Positions 38,652 to 47,395 are shown, counted from the stretch's first letter. The stretch: 64,000 nucleotides of DNA from Ruegeria lacuscaerulensis (GCF_013034685.1 NZ_WQGO01000001.1:372001-436000), one strand, 5' to 3'. The notes: a model not told the origin generated them from the letters alone. Numbers and translations are program-made.

Positions 38652-38922
38652 TTCGTAGAAACCTTTACTTCCAAAGTACTGGGAGAACACGATTATACAT
38701 TCGGGCGTTGTGTACTACAATGGCCTCTTGCTCTTGAAATCGTAGCGCCAGGACGCGTGCCCTAAGTGGAACAAGGGCGAGGCTGTTGCCACTTACTAAG
38801 TGCGTGGCTGACGGCGTTCTGTGCTTATGAATTAGCTAATCTTCGCTGTGGGCTCGAACCTCGCATCAGAACGGCAAAGCGCTGCGGACAGTCGGTCATC
38901 TTGAACGCTCCGCCGTTCAATC
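38652..38922. other. Intergenic stretch upstream of the sulfotransferase gene
   Basis: About 270 bp without a supportable gene. A 65-residue plus-strand open frame is present but has no start signal and no known similarity. It returns toward normal GC near the sodB terminator. Confidence 0.4.
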
Positions 38923-38957
38923 AAAAAAGGCCCACTCGCTTACGCAAGCAGGCCTTT
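38923..38957 (-). terminator. Terminator downstream of sodB
   Basis: Arms AAAGGCC/GGCCTTT with partly paired inner bases (TGCTTGCG, GCGAGTG) and, on the minus strand, a run of six T. It lies 25 bases past the sodB stop. Confidence 0.75.
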
Positions 38958-38982
38958 CAATAACATATAACCGGTCAGCCGA

Positions 38983-39582
38983 TCACATCCGCGAGGCGAC
39001 GTTTTCCCAGTTCACCAGATTGTCCAGGAAGTTGCTCAGATACGCGGGGCGCTTGTTGCGGAAGTCGATGTAGTACGAATGCTCCCACACATCACAACCC
39101 AGCAGGGCGGTCTGACCAAAACACAGCGGGTTCACGCCGTTCTCGGTCTTGGTCACGGCCAGCGCGCCGTCAGCGTTCTTGACCAGCCACGCCCAGCCCG
39201 AGCCGAACTGACCGGCACCTGCCGCGCTGAACTGCGATTTGAATTCGTCAACCGAACCAAAGCTCTCAACCAAAGCCTTCTCCAGCTCGCCGGGCATGGC
39301 ATTGTCGCCGGGGCCCATCATCTCCCAGAACTGGTTGTGGTTCCACAGCTGGCTGATGTTGTTGAAGATACCATTCTGGGCGACAGCATTTGCGTCATAG
39401 GTGCCCACGATGATCTCTTCCAGCGACTTGCCGTCCCATTCGGTTCCGGCGATCAGCTTGTTGCCGTTGTCGACATAGGCCTTGTGGTGCAGGTCGTGGT
39501 GATATTCCAATGTTTCCGCGGACATGCCCTTGGCTGCCAGCGCGTCATGTGCATAAGGAAGATCAGGAAGTTCAAAAGCCAT
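38983..39582 (-). CDS. sodB: Superoxide dismutase, Fe/Mn type
   Basis: 199 residues. Metal ligands are recognisable: His in LEYHHDLHH, His in NHNQFW, Asp and His in CDVWEHSYYIDF. QFGSGWAWLV and LYN-free NNISQLWNHNQFW fit the Fe-type branch, but Fe and Mn forms cannot be separated safely. It converts superoxide to peroxide and oxygen in the cytoplasm. The inner ATG (MAFELPDLPYA) is the family start, preceded by AGGGGG. Confidence 0.95.
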   Translation of the reverse strand: MAFELPDLPYAHDALAAKGMSAETLEYHHDLHHKAYVDNGNKLIAGTEWDGKSLEEIIVGTYDANAVAQNGIFNNISQLWNHNQFWEMMGPGDNAMPGELEKALVESFGSVDEFKSQFSAAGAGQFGSGWAWLVKNADGALAVTKTENGVNPLCFGQTALLGCDVWEHSYYIDFRNKRPAYLSNFLDNLVNWENVASRM

Positions 39583-39682
39583 CTCGGCCCCCTGTTGAAA
39601 TGATTGTTGCGGTTCCAAAGGTTAAATGCTTTGGCAACGGCCATAGGTCAAGGGCAGAGACAAGAAAACCCGGAGGTCCGCG

Positions 39683-40444
39683 ATGCTGACACAGGCGCGC
39701 AAGATGTTTTACCGCGCCCGCGGGTACTATGCTGGGTCCCTGAATGGTGAAGCGTTTCACCTGGATCCCTATCACTCGAAATTCTGGCGCAAGGCAACTG
39801 CAGGAAAGTGGGAGCCAGAGACATTCGCGGTTCTGGATGAGCACCTTTCACCCGACCGCGACTATCTGGATATCGGTGCGTGGATCGGGCCAACGGTTCT
39901 GTATGGCGCACGCCGTGCACGGCAGGTCTGGTGTTTCGAGCCTGATCCCACGGCGTTCCGCTATCTGGCGTGGAACCTGGATCTGAATGACATCCGCAAT
40001 GTCTCGGCCTTTGGGGTGGCCTTGTCGGATCAGTTCGGCGTCGCCCGTATGGCCTCAGTCCGGGGTGAGCCCGGCGATTCCACCAGCTCGCTGCTGCATG
40101 ATGGCGCTCATGGTACTGACGCGCTGACCATTGCTTGGGATCAATTCCAGGCGGTGAATGACCTGTCCCAAGTGTCACTGGTCAAGATGGATATTGAGGG
40201 CGCCGAATTCACCGTGCTGCCCAGCCTGATATCATTTCTGGAGGAACACCGTCCGGCCCTGTACCTGTCGACCCACGCGCCTTTGTTGCCAGAGGAGCAG
40301 CGCGCTGACAGGATGGCAGCATTGGCGCAGCTCTTGTCATTCTATAAGTCCTGCAAGGATGCGACCGGGGCCGAGGTCGGATTGCAGTCCTTTACCTCAG
40401 CCCCTGCCCTGACCGGTTTCCAAACATTCCTTCTGAACGGCTAA
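39683..40444 (+). CDS. FkbM-family methyltransferase
   Basis: 253 residues. SAM motif I YLDIGAWIGPT at 61-71, acidic motif II in CFEPDPTAF, the middle block VSLVKMDIEGAEFTVLP, and the C-terminal GFQTFLLNG, all FkbM hallmarks. These enzymes O-methylate sugars or polyketides, often of surface glycans. It diverges from sodB over 100 bp and is close to the sulfotransferase gene, so both may decorate cell-surface sugars; this is inference. Confidence 0.88.
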   Translation: MLTQARKMFYRARGYYAGSLNGEAFHLDPYHSKFWRKATAGKWEPETFAVLDEHLSPDRDYLDIGAWIGPTVLYGARRARQVWCFEPDPTAFRYLAWNLDLNDIRNVSAFGVALSDQFGVARMASVRGEPGDSTSSLLHDGAHGTDALTIAWDQFQAVNDLSQVSLVKMDIEGAEFTVLPSLISFLEEHRPALYLSTHAPLLPEEQRADRMAALAQLLSFYKSCKDATGAEVGLQSFTSAPALTGFQTFLLNG

Positions 40445-40467
40445 ATGCCAATCTGACGTTCCTTCGT

Positions 40468-40911
40468 TCAATACAGGTTCGGACTGGGAACCGGCTTACA
40501 CCGTCCGACACCACTGGGGCGGTTTACAACGTCCACCATTGGAAACCGGGCTGTCATGTCAAACCTGTTTGTCTTCGGGTCGAGACGCGCCATGTAGGAC
40601 ACCCGAAGCTTTTGGGTCGTGCTGGTCGACAGCGTCACTTTCCATTGCATCTGATACTGCTCTTTTCGGTTGACCTTGAATTTTGTGTCCATCGGTTTTT
40701 CATCCGACCAGCCTTTGTATTCGTTGTACGAGGCAATCGCCCCATCGTAGGCGCGCGCGCGCTTGTTGTCCGCATCCACGCTCAGCAATACCCGAGGGGG
40801 AATCCAGCCCTGCGCTTCCATGCTATGCAATTCACAGTCATAGTTTACAATTTCCGCCTGAGCCATTGTTCCGGCGATAGAAAATGCCAGCGCGACGAGT
40901 GCAACTTTCAT
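40468..40911 (-). CDS. Small secreted protein, distant member of the local array
   Basis: 147 residues, signal peptide to ~19 (TMAQA cut). The mature part has one Cys at 26 and one near the end (GVGRCKPV), with RVLLSVD at 40-46. Position and spacing of the first Cys and of the hydrophobic-SVD strand match the next two genes (C32, VFSVDE), so it is probably a distant third copy. Function unknown. Confidence 0.7.
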   Translation of the reverse strand: MKVALVALAFSIAGTMAQAEIVNYDCELHSMEAQGWIPPRVLLSVDADNKRARAYDGAIASYNEYKGWSDEKPMDTKFKVNRKEQYQMQWKVTLSTSTTQKLRVSYMARLDPKTNRFDMTARFPMVDVVNRPSGVGRCKPVPSPNLY

Positions 40912-40932
40912 CTATATTTTTCCTTCATTTGG

Positions 40933-41412
40933 TTAATTTGGTGTAGTAACTGCTCTGCAATTCCCCTCTGCGAAACCGGAACGTGAAAATACAGCAAGGT
41001 AGGATTCCGACCGGGCTGTCGCTTTCATATTTTTGCGATCCAAGAAAACCGCGAACTCTTGATCCTTCAGATCAACAACGTCCGAGCGTGATGCACTGGA
41101 AGAAAGAGTGCGCCCTGTATCAGAATAGACATAGTCTTTTCCGGACCACGCGATTGACAGGTTTCGGACGCCGTCGCGCTTGATGCGGGCGTGCCCTGGC
41201 AGTGTTTCGACATTTGGCAGCTGCACCTCGTGAAGATAGGCAGACCGGCCATATTCATCGACTGAAAAGACAAGATGCTGAGGCGTAGGGCTGCCGACAA
41301 TACCCGGACCGAAATCGCACTCGAACGTCTCTTTGAAAGTTTGAGAGAGTGAAGCGACCGGGATGATGGTTAAAGCACCAATGAGAGCAATTGCGCTTGA
41401 ATTTGGCCTCAC
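40933..41412 (-). CDS. Small secreted protein, array paralogue A
   Basis: 159 residues: signal peptide to ~23, then FECDFGPG with C32, TPQHLVFSVDEYG at ~43-55, LHEV at 60-63, a Ser-rich middle, EFAVFLDRKNMKATARS, and a late Cys in GNCRAV. It aligns over its whole length with the next gene without long gaps. The two Cys could form one disulfide. It probably folds as a small beta-sandwich; role unknown. The lower GC is shared with the next gene. Confidence 0.75.
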   Translation of the reverse strand: MRPNSSAIALIGALTIIPVASLSQTFKETFECDFGPGIVGSPTPQHLVFSVDEYGRSAYLHEVQLPNVETLPGHARIKRDGVRNLSIAWSGKDYVYSDTGRTLSSSASRSDVVDLKDQEFAVFLDRKNMKATARSESYLAVFSRSGFAEGNCRAVTTPN

Positions 41413-41431
41413 TTGCCAACCCTTTCGCTAT

Positions 41432-41908
41432 TCAACTTGAAAACTCAATCTCAACGCAGGTCCCGTTCGCATTGCCATCATGGGACGTCTGCACATTGGA
41501 TCTTGAACTCGCAATTGCGCGCATAGTCTGGCGATTCAAAAAGATTGAAAATTCTTGACGCCCAATATCCAGAACTTTGGTTCTGGGGTCGCCAACCCTG
41601 GTACGACGACCGTTTTCGGAAAACGTATACGGCTCGCCGAACCAACTGAATGAAAGTAGACGATAGCTGGTTCTGTTGATCGAAGCCCAGGTTTTCGGAG
41701 TATTGATTCCCTGCATTTCAACTTCGTGAAGCACAACCGAATGTTGACTTTCATCAACTGAAAAAACGACTCGCGTTGGTGTTGGACGGTTTACCAGGCC
41801 TTTACCGAAGACACATTCAAACGATTCTGCATATGTCTCGGAAGCGGCAAAGTTTGGCAGGCTCAGACCGGCAATGAAGCCATACACAAGTAATTTTGAA
41901 ATTCTCAT
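41432..41908 (-). CDS. Small secreted protein, array paralogue B
   Basis: 158 residues from the inner ATG, whose signal peptide is clean (cleavage after FAAS, ~23). FECVFGKG with C32, TRVVFSVDES at ~45-54, LHEV at 60-63, EFSIFLNRQTMRAIASS and GTCVEIEF: each block matches paralogue A at the same spacing. AT-rich compared with the sox genes beside it. First gene of the three-gene minus-strand array; the ~190-bp upstream region carries the sox terminator at its far side. Confidence 0.75.
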   Translation of the reverse strand: MRISKLLVYGFIAGLSLPNFAASETYAESFECVFGKGLVNRPTPTRVVFSVDESQHSVVLHEVEMQGINTPKTWASINRTSYRLLSFSWFGEPYTFSENGRRTRVGDPRTKVLDIGRQEFSIFLNRQTMRAIASSRSNVQTSHDGNANGTCVEIEFSS

Positions 41909-42040
41909 TACCGACGTCACTATTAATATTTCGTCTATTGCTACTGCATAGGTCAGGCACCCGCAATGGGGGAAAAACGTAGCACGGCACGACAATAAAT
42001 TGTGCTGCAAAGTAGGCTTTACCGACTAATTGGGCGCTCA

Positions 42041-42075
42041 AAAAGAAAGGCCACCAGTACAAGACATGGTGGCCC
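42041..42075 (-). terminator. Terminator of the sarcosine oxidase operon
   Basis: Eight-base arms GGCCACCA/TGGTGGCC with a ten-base loop; on the minus strand it is followed by TTTCTTTTTG. It starts about 27 bases after the soxG stop. Confidence 0.85.
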
Positions 42076-42101
42076 TACTTCAAAACGATAAAGGTTCAGA
42101 T

Positions 42102-42668
42102 TCAGTAGATCCCGACCTCGCTGCCCGGTTGTGCGGCCACTTTAAGCAAGTTGAACGCGTAATCCGCAGCCGAACGGAAACAGACAACGCGGAAAGTCTC
42201 AGTGTCGTCCATCCAGAACGCCCCTGCGATCTGTGCAAGGCGCGAGCGGCGGATTTGACCGGGTTGGAAGGCCTCGGCCGACAGCTCGACCGGGGCAATT
42301 TTTCCCAGAACCTCGCGGGCACTGGTGCCCGAGACACGGAACACAGCCCGCGCGTCCGACACGTTTACAGCCAACGAATGGGTGCCGCTTAGTGTCTTGG
42401 TCATGGCCGCCAGCTTGGCGTCGACTTCGGCATAGGGCACCAGCACTAGCAATTCGTCCGAGGACATCCAGCACACGCCGGACTCACCTTCCACGAAAGC
42501 TTCGCGCTGACCGGGCATTTTTTGCCCGGTTGCGTCTTTGACGGCCTTCGCCAGCGCCTTATCGGACAGATCGCCGCGCAGCGTGATCATGCCTTGCAGG
42601 CCGCATTCTTCGACTTTGGCGATGCCCTCAAAGCTGGCGTGGTTCAGTGCGCTGATGGGTTCAGACAT
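42102..42668 (-). CDS. soxG: Sarcosine oxidase, gamma subunit
   Basis: 188 residues of the SoxG family, with EECGLQGMITLRGD, GQREAFVEGESGVCWMSSDELLVL (split here), VNVSDARAVFRVSG and DDTETFRVVCFRSAADYAFNLL. It is structurally like a GcvT fragment and completes the heterotetramer that demethylates sarcosine to glycine. ATG with GGGGAGAAG upstream; it overlaps the soxA end by eight bases. Last gene of the operon. Confidence 0.93.
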   Translation of the reverse strand: MSEPISALNHASFEGIAKVEECGLQGMITLRGDLSDKALAKAVKDATGQKMPGQREAFVEGESGVCWMSSDELLVLVPYAEVDAKLAAMTKTLSGTHSLAVNVSDARAVFRVSGTSAREVLGKIAPVELSAEAFQPGQIRRSRLAQIAGAFWMDDTETFRVVCFRSAADYAFNLLKVAAQPGSEVGIY

Positions 42669-45600
42669 TCTGCTTCTCCCCGTCCTTGTCGTAAAAGATC
42701 GGGTCAACGATCTTGGCTTTGTAGGTTTTGCCGTCGGTGCCCGGGAACTCGACAATCTCGCCCATCCGGTCAGGACCGTGCTTGATCAGGCCCATGGCGA
42801 TGCCTTTGCCCAGATTGGCCGAGTAATAGGTCGAGGTCACGCGCCCGATCATGTTGCGCTGACCGTTGGCATTGACGCCTTCGCCCACCGCATAGGCACC
42901 ATCGGGAAGGACAGAACCATCCACAGTCTCAAGCCCGACCAGTTTCCAGCGGTCCGGATCGGCCATGTGGCTGCGTGTATGAGCGCGCTTGCCCAGATAG
43001 TCCTCTTTCTTTTTCGACAGCGCCCAGTGCAGCCCCAGATCCTGCGGGATCACGGTGCCGTCTGTCTCGTCGCCGATCATGATAAAGCCCTTCTCGGCCC
43101 GCAGGATGTGCAGACATTCGGTGCCGTAAGGCATCACGCCGAATTCTTTGCCCGCGTCCATCAGAGCGTCCCAGAAGGCCTGACCCTGAGATGCGGGTAC
43201 CGCGATTTCATAGGACAGTTCACCCGAGAACGAGATGCGGTAAGCCCGCGCATCGAACGCGCCGATCTTGCCGTCACGCCATTCCATGAAAGGCAGCGCT
43301 TCTTTCGAGACATCCATGCCGCCGCCTGCTTGGGCGTTCAACTTCTCCAGCACCTTGCGGGCGTTGGGGCCAACAACAGCAACCTGCGCGTATTGCTCGG
43401 TGACGTTCGCGACATAGACTTTCCAGTCCCACCACTCGGTCTGCAGCCATTCTTCCATGTGACCATGGATACGCTCGGCACCGCCGGTGGTGGTGTGGCA
43501 CAGCCATGTATCTTCGTCGATCCGCGCGACAACACCGTCGTCGATCAGGAAGCCGTTCTCTGAACACATCAGGCCATAGCGGCATTTGCCGACCTTCAGC
43601 GTGGACATCATGTTAGTGTACATCATGTCCAGGAACTTGCCCGCATCGGGCCCTTTGACGATCAGCTTACCCAATGTCGAGGCGTCCAGCAGGCCGAGGT
43701 TTTCACGGGTATTCTTCACCTCGCGATTGACCGCGTCATGCACGGACTCACCGGGACGGACATAGGCATAGGTCCGACGCCAATGGCCCACCGGCTCCCA
43801 ATCGGCACCGTTCTTGTCGTGCCAGTTGTGCATCGGGGTTTGACGGATCGGCTGGAACACCTCACCGCGTGCCTCACCGCCGATCGACGCCAGCGAGATG
43901 GGCGTATAAGGCGGGCGGAAGGTAGTGGTGCCGACCTTCGGAATCTCTGAATCCAAGGCATCAGCAAGGATCGCCAAGCCATTGATGTTGCTCAACTTAC
44001 CTTGGTCGGTCGCCATGCCCAGCGTGGTGTAACGCTTGGTGTGTTCGACGCTTTCGTAACCTTCGCGCGCCGCCAGCTGAACGTCGGATACTTTGACGTC
44101 GTTCTGGAAATCCAGCCAGGATTTCATCCGCAGCCCGATCTCGGCATTCGCCGGCATCAGCCAGACCGCCGCCATCGGAGCCTCAGCCGTGGTCTCACCG
44201 ACCGGGGCCTTGGTGCGCTTCGCTGTGAACCCGGCCGCCTTGGCCGCTGCTTTACCCGCCGCATCCGCGTCGGTCAGAACATCGCCCAGCGCCAGCGGAC
44301 CATTCGACGAGCCCGCGGCCAGCACGAACCCTTCACCATCAGCGCCCAGAGGAGGCCGCGACGGGTCAGGCCGGAAATGCGCCTGCGCCTCATCCCAGAT
44401 CAATTTGCCGCCGCAATGCGACCACATATGCACGACCGGAGACCAGCCGCCCGACATGGCGACCGCGTCGCACTCGACCTCTTCGCGTGCACCGCCGATG
44501 CCTTCCTGATTGCACAGTTCGACCTTTTTGACGCGTTTGCCGCCCTTGACCTTGGCAATGGCTTTGCCCGGATCGACCTGAATGCCAAGCTGGCGCGCCT
44601 CATCGGCCAGCGGTCCGGCTGTCGTGCGCGCATCCACGATACGCAGAACCTCGACACCGGCCTGTTTCAGGATGATCGCAGTGCGATAAGCGTCATCATT
44701 GTTGGTCGCAACGATTACGCGGTCGCCGGGGGTCACGCCCCAGTTCACCACATAGTCGCGCATGGCCGAGGCCAGCATCACGCCCGGCACATCGTTGCCC
44801 GCAAAGGACAGCGGACGCTCGATCGCGCCGGTGGCAGTTACAACCTGTTTGGCGCGGATGCGCCACAGCCGGTGACGTGGGCCCTGAGTGCCCGGCTTGT
44901 GGTCGGTCAAACGCTCATATCCCAGCACGTAACCGTGGTCATAAACCCCGGCCCCCATGCAACGATTGCGCATCGTGACGTTGTCCATTGCTTCGAGTTC
45001 GGAAACCAATTGTTCCACGAACTTATCCACAGGCTCATCATTGATCGTACCACCGTCAACCGGAGCCCGGCCACCCCAATGGGCAGTCTGCTCGATCAGC
45101 ATGACTTTGGCACCGGACGCGGCTGCCACTTTCGCAGCCTGAAGACCCGCTACACCGCCGCCGATTACCAGAACATCGGTGAAGTGGTAGAAGTGCTCGT
45201 ACGTGTCCGCATCGCGGTTGTCCTTGTCAGGCGCTTTGCCAAGACCCGCGGACTGACGGATGAACGGCTCGTAGACGTGTTTCCAGAACGGCTTGGGATG
45301 AATGAACATCTTGTAGTAGAAGCCCGCCGGCAAGAAGCGCGACAGGTGGGTGTTGATCGACCCGATGTCAAACTCGAGGTTCGGCCAGTGGTTCTGCGAG
45401 ATCGACGTCAAGCCATTGAACAGCTCGGTCGTGGTTGCGCGCTGGTTCGGCTCGAACCGGTTGCCCTGCCCCAGACCGACCAGAGCGTTCGGCTCTTCCG
45501 CGCCGCTGGCGACAACGCCGCGCGGACGGTGATATTTGAACGATCGGCCCATCATCATTTGATCATTGGCCAGCAGGGCCGAGGCCAGCGTGTCGCCCTC

Positions 45601-45690
45601 ATAGCCCTGCATCGAGGTGCCGTTGAAACTGAATGTAACCTGTTTCGACCGGTCGATCAGCCGGCCTTGATTTGCGAGACGGGTGCTCAT
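42661..45690 (-). CDS. soxA: Sarcosine oxidase, alpha subunit
   Basis: 1009 residues, normal for SoxA. N-terminal ferredoxin-like segment (FSFNGTSMQGYEGDTLASALL), the NAD-binding Rossmann segment VLVIGGGVAGLQAAKVAAASG near 172-195, and a C-terminal GcvT/folate-binding region from ~600 (MHNWHDKNGADWEPVGHWRR, FLDMMYTNMMSTLKVGKCRY, split as shown). The enzyme passes the methyl group to tetrahydrofolate. It follows soxD after a 43-bp gap. Confidence 0.96.
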   Translation of the reverse strand: MSTRLANQGRLIDRSKQVTFSFNGTSMQGYEGDTLASALLANDQMMMGRSFKYHRPRGVVASGAEEPNALVGLGQGNRFEPNQRATTTELFNGLTSISQNHWPNLEFDIGSINTHLSRFLPAGFYYKMFIHPKPFWKHVYEPFIRQSAGLGKAPDKDNRDADTYEHFYHFTDVLVIGGGVAGLQAAKVAAASGAKVMLIEQTAHWGGRAPVDGGTINDEPVDKFVEQLVSELEAMDNVTMRNRCMGAGVYDHGYVLGYERLTDHKPGTQGPRHRLWRIRAKQVVTATGAIERPLSFAGNDVPGVMLASAMRDYVVNWGVTPGDRVIVATNNDDAYRTAIILKQAGVEVLRIVDARTTAGPLADEARQLGIQVDPGKAIAKVKGGKRVKKVELCNQEGIGGAREEVECDAVAMSGGWSPVVHMWSHCGGKLIWDEAQAHFRPDPSRPPLGADGEGFVLAAGSSNGPLALGDVLTDADAAGKAAAKAAGFTAKRTKAPVGETTAEAPMAAVWLMPANAEIGLRMKSWLDFQNDVKVSDVQLAAREGYESVEHTKRYTTLGMATDQGKLSNINGLAILADALDSEIPKVGTTTFRPPYTPISLASIGGEARGEVFQPIRQTPMHNWHDKNGADWEPVGHWRRTYAYVRPGESVHDAVNREVKNTRENLGLLDASTLGKLIVKGPDAGKFLDMMYTNMMSTLKVGKCRYGLMCSENGFLIDDGVVARIDEDTWLCHTTTGGAERIHGHMEEWLQTEWWDWKVYVANVTEQYAQVAVVGPNARKVLEKLNAQAGGGMDVSKEALPFMEWRDGKIGAFDARAYRISFSGELSYEIAVPASQGQAFWDALMDAGKEFGVMPYGTECLHILRAEKGFIMIGDETDGTVIPQDLGLHWALSKKKEDYLGKRAHTRSHMADPDRWKLVGLETVDGSVLPDGAYAVGEGVNANGQRNMIGRVTSTYYSANLGKGIAMGLIKHGPDRMGEIVEFPGTDGKTYKAKIVDPIFYDKDGEKQNV

Positions 45691-45733
45691 GTTGCGGACC
45701 TTTCGCAGGCGGAATTACGGGTGGCTGGGCGGA

Positions 45734-46063
45734 TCATTCGAACTCTCTCCAGGTCCAGCCGGGGCGCTTGGCGGTGATCGCCTCGCGGATTTCTTGCGGT
45801 GGCTCGGTGGTCTGAGCGGAATAGGTACCGAAGACTTCGAGCGTGTCGGTCGCACGCGCCGCGTGGAACCACTTTCCGCAACCATTGGCGTGGCGCCAGC
45901 GTTCGAAGTGAACGCCTTTGGGGTTTTCACGCATGAACAGGTAGTCGTGGAACTCATCATCCGACGAGCCGGGGCCATAGCGCTTGAGATGCGCCTCGCC
46001 GCCAGCGGCCAGTTCGGTTTCTTCGGCATCGACGCCGCAATATGGGCAATTCAGGATCAGCAT
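45734..46063 (-). CDS. soxD: Sarcosine oxidase, delta subunit
   Basis: 109 residues. The zinc site known from SoxD structures is visible: C6 and C9 in NCPYCGVDAEETE, H58 and C62 in RHANGCGKWF. RMAR-like end is replaced by PGWTWREFE. The Shine-Dalgarno AAAGGA lies inside the last codons of the mini-ORF upstream, so translation may be coupled to it. Confidence 0.95.
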   Translation of the reverse strand: MLILNCPYCGVDAEETELAAGGEAHLKRYGPGSSDDEFHDYLFMRENPKGVHFERWRHANGCGKWFHAARATDTLEVFGTYSAQTTEPPQEIREAITAKRPGWTWREFE

Positions 46064-46067
46064 CTGG

Positions 46068-46151
46068 TCATCCTTTCGGCAGCAGGTACACGGCAGTGTC
46101 CTGCGAAATCAGCGTGTCGGGCGCGTAAGATTTTTCGACGAAAAATCTCAT
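46068..46151 (-). CDS. 27-codon mini-ORF between soxB and soxD
   Basis: Its ATG shares one base with the soxB stop (TGATG) and it runs 27 codons to a TGA that directly follows AAAGGA, the soxD ribosome site. The peptide begins MRFFVEK and ends VYLLPKG. Coding-like features are the exact overlap with the upstream stop, the in-frame length, and third positions mostly G or C. It may be a small protein or a leader that couples soxB and soxD translation. A perfect hairpin covers codons 2-8. Confidence 0.55.
   Translation of the reverse strand: MRFFVEKSYAPDTLISQDTAVYLLPKG
46128..46148 (-). other. Perfect 10-bp inverted repeat between soxB and soxD
   Basis: AGATTTTTCG and CGAAAAATCT flank one base. 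As RNA the practical stem is eight A/U-rich pairs plus two C-G pairs around a short loop, directly after the mini-ORF start codon. It could affect mRNA stability or translation of soxD, or be a transcription-factor site. Confidence 0.6.
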
Positions 46152-47395
46152 CAGTGCGCCACCCCGGCGGCGACGCTTTCGTCGATGAAGCGGCCCTCTT
46201 TAAAACGGTCCATCGTGAAGGCTTCGGTCAGCGGCGAATGACCCGTGGCCATCAGCTGCGCCATACCCCAGCCCGAGCCCGGAATGGCCTTGAAGCCGCC
46301 CGTGCCCCAACCAGCGTTGATAAAGCATCCACCCAGAGGCGTTTTCGACAGGATGGGTGAGCGGTCGCCGGTCATGTCCACAATACCGCCCCACTGGCGC
46401 AACATCTTGAGGCGCGAGATCATCGGGAAGGTCTCGACCAGCGCCCGCACGGTTTCCTCGATATGATGGAACGAACCGCGCTGGGTGAAGTTGTTGTAAG
46501 CGTCAGTGCCGCCACCGATGACCATCTCACCCTTGTCGGATTGCGACATGTAGCCGTGCACAGTGTTGGCCATCACAACCACGTCCATGCAGGGTTTGAT
46601 CGGCTCGGACACCAGCGCCTGCAGCGCCACGGCCTCAAGCGGCAAACGGAAGCCCGCCATCTCGGCCAGCTGACCGGAATGGCCCGCGACCACAATGCCC
46701 AGCTTGTCACAGTCGATCGCGCCTTTGGTGGTGTCGACGCCCACAACGCGGCCATTTTCCTGACGCACGCCGGTGACTTCGCATTGCTGGATGATGTCCA
46801 TTCCCATGGCCGAACAGGCTCGGGCGTAACCCCAGGCCACCGCATCGTGACGCGCGGTACCACCGCGTTCCTGCCAAAGACCGCCCAAAACCGGATAGCG
46901 CGGCCCGTCCAGATTGATGATCGGCACCAGCTCTTTGACGCGCTCGGGCGTGATCCACTCGGTCTTCACGCCTTGCAACGCGTTGGCATGGGCCGTGCGT
47001 TGATAGCCGCGGATCTCGTGCTGTGTCTGCGCCAACATGATTACGCCGCGCGGGCTGAACATGATATTGTAGTTCAGATCCTGGCTCAGATCCTCGTAGA
47101 GGCTGCGTGCCTTTTCGTACAACGCCGCCGACGGGTCCTGCAAATAGTTCGACCGGATGATGGTCGTGTTCCGGCCGGTATTGCCGCCACCCAGCCAGCC
47201 TTTTTCGATCACGGCGACATTCTGAATGCCGTAATTTTTACCCAAGTAATACGCCGTAGCCAAACCATGACCACCGGCACCGACGATGATCACGTCGTAT
47301 TTCTTCTTAGGCTCGGGCGAACGCCAAGCGCGTTCCCACCCGGTGTGATAGCGCAGCGCTTCACGCGCCACAGCAAAGGCTGAATAGTGTTTCAT
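46151..47395 (-). CDS. soxB: Sarcosine oxidase, beta subunit
   Basis: 414 residues from the inner ATG (MKHYSAFAVAREALRYHTG, the usual SoxB start). FAD dinucleotide motif VIIVGAGGHGLATAYYLG near 39-56, NTGRNTTIIRSNY, and the C-terminal CFINAGWGTGGFKAIPGSG region. SoxB binds FAD and covalent FMN and oxidises sarcosine. First gene of soxB-(mini-ORF)-soxD-soxA-soxG; the ~200-bp upstream region carries repeated TATTGCG elements. Confidence 0.95.
   Translation of the reverse strand: MKHYSAFAVAREALRYHTGWERAWRSPEPKKKYDVIIVGAGGHGLATAYYLGKNYGIQNVAVIEKGWLGGGNTGRNTTIIRSNYLQDPSAALYEKARSLYEDLSQDLNYNIMFSPRGVIMLAQTQHEIRGYQRTAHANALQGVKTEWITPERVKELVPIINLDGPRYPVLGGLWQERGGTARHDAVAWGYARACSAMGMDIIQQCEVTGVRQENGRVVGVDTTKGAIDCDKLGIVVAGHSGQLAEMAGFRLPLEAVALQALVSEPIKPCMDVVVMANTVHGYMSQSDKGEMVIGGGTDAYNNFTQRGSFHHIEETVRALVETFPMISRLKMLRQWGGIVDMTGDRSPILSKTPLGGCFINAGWGTGGFKAIPGSGWGMAQLMATGHSPLTEAFTMDRFKEGRFIDESVAAGVAH

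Noticed and set aside
38840..38900. tRNA-like T-loop GGTTCGAGCCC on the minus strand
   Set aside because: The T stem has two mismatches and no anticodon or acceptor stem can be drawn; not a tRNA, at most a remnant.
38766..38963. 65-codon plus-strand open frame between the sulfotransferase and sodB genes
   Set aside because: Runs into the sodB terminator and has no start signal.
44002..45777. 591-codon open frame on the plus strand opposite soxA
   Set aside because: It is the antisense of a clear soxA gene, has Arg/His-rich shadow composition and no recognisable domain.
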